A DNA stretch of 64,000 nucleotides from Deltaproteobacteria bacterium (GTDB taxonomy: Bacteria; Desulfobacterota; Desulfobacteria; Desulfobacterales; ETH-SRB1). The translations under genes were made by a program, and so were the position numbers. Positions 62,071 to 64,000 of this stretch are shown in pieces. The first letter of the stretch is position 1. Every line of letters starts with the position of its first letter. The stretch spans positions 21,855 to 85,854 of the forward strand of contig JAJSZT010000009.1 in the NCBI GenBank assembly GCA_030272815.1, given 5' to 3'. The notes below the pieces were generated by a model. It was not told where the DNA came from and did no database searches. It saw nothing but the letters and a program-made list of their open reading frames with translations.

Positions 62071-63858
62071 ATGAAGAGAGTGATTGTCGAATTGAAAAAG
62101 CCTATGAGGCTATCTATGGAAGAGGTCATTGAAAGGGAGGCCGCAAAGTTACCTGGATTCACAATAGATCAAGATTACGAGCCTGTCCCTGTCAGTCCGA
62201 CCGAGGATTTGGCTCCAAGCCTCGCAGAAGCTAAGGAAGAGGTTGTTTTGATTCGCGGAGAGGTGGAAGAGGATAAAGAGAAAGAGCTTAAAAAGATGCC
62301 AAATGTGATTAATGTATGGACCGATGCTCTAATAGAGGCATTTGATGATGAAAATCCTGAGGACATAGAAGTCGAGTCTCTTCAAGAAGGATGTAAAGAA
62401 AGTGGAATTGACCTCGAAGCATTAGAAACGGAAAAAATATCTGAAGAGCTTCCTCCCCCATTTGACCTCGAATTAGCAAGTCCCTGTCCACCAGCAGATT
62501 GCAAACCATCAGTAGCTAAAGGAACAATCTCAGATGTAGCAAAGTATTTGCGCTGCGACCGGCTCTGGGCAAAGGGAATAAGAGGACGAGGAATTGTCAT
62601 CGGCATCTGTGGTGATGGTGTCAATAAGTCAAAGGTACCCGCTTTTATCGGTGGCTGGTCGCCTACGTCAATTTATACACCTGGAACTGCCCCTTTTAAT
62701 AGCTATAGCACAATGACCGCCTTTGATGCTGTCGGCATATGCCCTGATGCCAAGATCTACGACATTGCGATTCTGCAAAGCCAGGGAGGGATATCCAATT
62801 TCCTTTCTAATGCCATAAAGGCCTATCAATGGGCACTAAACCAGTATAAGAAAAACAAGACACCGCAGATATTATCTAATAGCTGGTACATGTCGCAAAA
62901 ATCTTGGGCTCCAGATTACGCCACAAACCCAAACCATCCGTTTACTCGTAAGGTAGTTGAAGTGATCAACAAAGGTATCATCGTAATTTTTCCGGTGGGT
63001 ATCTGCGGCTCAGTATGTCCAAGCCTGAGGTGCGGCTCGGATACCGGACCTGGCAGATCTATCTGGGGTGCCAATGGTCACCCAAAGGTGATTACTGTCG
63101 GTCTTGCCAACATCCGTGAGGAATGGATGGGCTTTAGCAGCCAGGGTCCTGCTGCTCTTGACCCCAAAAAGCCGGATTTCTGTGCACCGACCTGTTTCAA
63201 GGGCTATACAAAATGTGATTGCTGTTCAGGACCTGCCACTTCAGTCTGTGCTGGAGTTATTGGGCTGTTGAAGTCCCATGATCCCAGACTTACCCAAGAC
63301 AAGGTGAAAGAAGCGTTGCAGAAAACCGCTAAGAACCTATGTGCTCCTGGCTGGGATCGTAATTCGGGATACGGAATGATCCAAGGAAAAGCAGCCTTTA
63401 ACTACCTGTTTCATAAACATATTCCAATCGTCCATGCAGTGTGGACACATGGCACTAGTATTCATGAGGAATTTATAGGTCGATTGAAATTAACCAGGAG
63501 GTTAGGTGGGTTTGCTCTGTTTGAGGGAAAGCCTGGCACCAGAAACTGGTTTCACTTCGCTATACCTACGCCAGTGATAGTAAACGCCAGGCGACTGCGG
63601 TTGGATTCTGTTATGTTGATGTTCCTTGCCGATCCTGACGTTTGGGTCACCAACGTCCGTATCTATGATGGCGCCTGGGGGATTGAGAGCTACGATGGCT
63701 TAGCTATGACAGGGACGCATTGGTTTGAGCGCTTCGATGTATTAAATAAGTATGTTCGCTGGGGCATAGGCATTTCCATAGGGGTTAAATTTGGCACGAA
63801 GAACACACGTCATTATATAAGGTTTGTCACAGCAGGGGCAGACTTTATAAAGGAATAA
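62071..63858 (+). CDS. Subtilase-like pseudoenzyme, tandem paralogue
   Basis: 595 residues, aligned end to end with the preceding gene and very similar, but all four catalytic positions are replaced: Asp184 by Gly181 (ICGDGVN), His215 by Tyr212 (NSYSTMTAF), Asn314 by Ile311 (PVGICG) and Ser390 by Gly387 (CSGPATS). The fold-forming segments and the propeptide-like and C-terminal domains are kept; the frame is intact with GGAG before the ATG. This looks like a maintained pseudoprotease, for example a decoy, regulator or substrate-binding partner of the active copy. The active-site loop is Cys-rich (KCDCCSG). Confidence 0.85.
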   Translation: MKRVIVELKKPMRLSMEEVIEREAAKLPGFTIDQDYEPVPVSPTEDLAPSLAEAKEEVVLIRGEVEEDKEKELKKMPNVINVWTDALIEAFDDENPEDIEVESLQEGCKESGIDLEALETEKISEELPPPFDLELASPCPPADCKPSVAKGTISDVAKYLRCDRLWAKGIRGRGIVIGICGDGVNKSKVPAFIGGWSPTSIYTPGTAPFNSYSTMTAFDAVGICPDAKIYDIAILQSQGGISNFLSNAIKAYQWALNQYKKNKTPQILSNSWYMSQKSWAPDYATNPNHPFTRKVVEVINKGIIVIFPVGICGSVCPSLRCGSDTGPGRSIWGANGHPKVITVGLANIREEWMGFSSQGPAALDPKKPDFCAPTCFKGYTKCDCCSGPATSVCAGVIGLLKSHDPRLTQDKVKEALQKTAKNLCAPGWDRNSGYGMIQGKAAFNYLFHKHIPIVHAVWTHGTSIHEEFIGRLKLTRRLGGFALFEGKPGTRNWFHFAIPTPVIVNARRLRLDSVMLMFLADPDVWVTNVRIYDGAWGIESYDGLAMTGTHWFERFDVLNKYVRWGIGISIGVKFGTKNTRHYIRFVTAGADFIKE

Positions 63859-63906
63859 AAGGGGACAGGCAAAAGGCCGAGCAGTCTTTGTGGATGAGGA
63901 ACTTAA

Positions 63907-64000
63907 ATAGATCTGGAAAGCTTACTCGGTGGTCATGCCGTTGTAGCCGTGGGATATGATGATGCAGTGACAATCAAGAATACCATATGCGGAAAAGAAA
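63907..64000 (+). pseudogene. C-terminal part of a papain-like (C1) cysteine protease
   Basis: After an in-frame stop at 63904-63906, the frame reads LGGHAVVAVGYDDAVTIKN and continues beyond the window. GGHAVxAVGYDD is the active-site His region of C1A proteases. The catalytic Cys half is not present upstream in any frame, and there is no start codon with a ribosome-binding site, so the gene is 5'-truncated or frameshifted. Confidence 0.55.

Noticed and set aside
1..64000. CRISPR array
   Set aside because: Repeats are dispersed and long, not a regular series of short direct repeats with spacers, and no cas gene is present.

Overview
The window looks like chromosomal DNA of an anaerobic, Gram-negative deltaproteobacterium, most likely a Desulfobacterales-type sulfate reducer. 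This is inferred from gene content: a membrane-linked heterodisulfide-reductase-like (Hdr) module, a cysteine-type formate dehydrogenase with an AsrA/AsrB-like diaphorase, a fused Mrp/NifX-like ATPase of the MrpORP kind next to a DUF134 regulator, many radical-SAM and universal-stress proteins, and long AT-rich intergenic regions. No rRNA, tRNA, CRISPR array or full-length transposase gene was seen.

Layout. 0.2-4.4 kb: a SNF2-family helicase. 4.7-10.5 kb: an Hdr operon (heme-b/Fe-S membrane protein, HdrB, double-flavin HdrA). 11.2-16.2 kb: a lipoprotein, a B12-type radical SAM protein with a separate SPASM-like partner, a second lipoprotein and a diguanylate cyclase. 16.7-17.9 kb: MarC and FxsA. 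18.2-22.3 kb: a formate dehydrogenase/diaphorase operon. 22.4-28.9 kb: stress and phosphate functions (kinase-like protein, three-gene Usp/Na-Pi run, then an oppositely oriented operon with a minimal AAA+ sigma-54-type ATPase, a putative nucleotidyltransferase, a small Cys protein and a Usp). 29.1-40.3 kb: a glycogen operon (debranching fusion, CBM48 protein, phosphorylase, synthase, branching enzyme). 40.6-45.1 kb: a two-component cluster. 45.4-49.5 kb: a probable RiPP locus with a 40-residue precursor gene, a radical SAM/SPASM maturase, half of an MFS exporter and a TonB-dependent receptor. 49.6-52.5 kb: a divergent substrate-binding protein plus hybrid histidine kinase. 52.5-56.2 kb: a tandem-Usp protein and the MrpORP-like operon with a visible promoter and operator. 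56.8-59.5 kb: pyrD and a truncated BTAD regulator. 60-63.9 kb: tandem subtilase-like genes, the first with an intact catalytic set and the second with all four catalytic positions replaced; a papain-like protease remnant runs off the end.

Between and at the ends of these genes lie several families of short, non-coding, palindromic elements. Three families show clear target duplications of 5, 6 and 8 bp, so they behave as miniature inverted-repeat transposable elements, and one has an empty site in the same window. They repeatedly supply the stop codon and last residues of neighbouring genes (hdrB, glgB, two histidine kinases, a CBS fragment and two small ORFs).

The two strongest candidates for undescribed biology are the RiPP locus (precursor, strong terminator, maturase, transporter and receptor, facing a sensory operon) and the active/inactive subtilase pair with a shared C-terminal domain.
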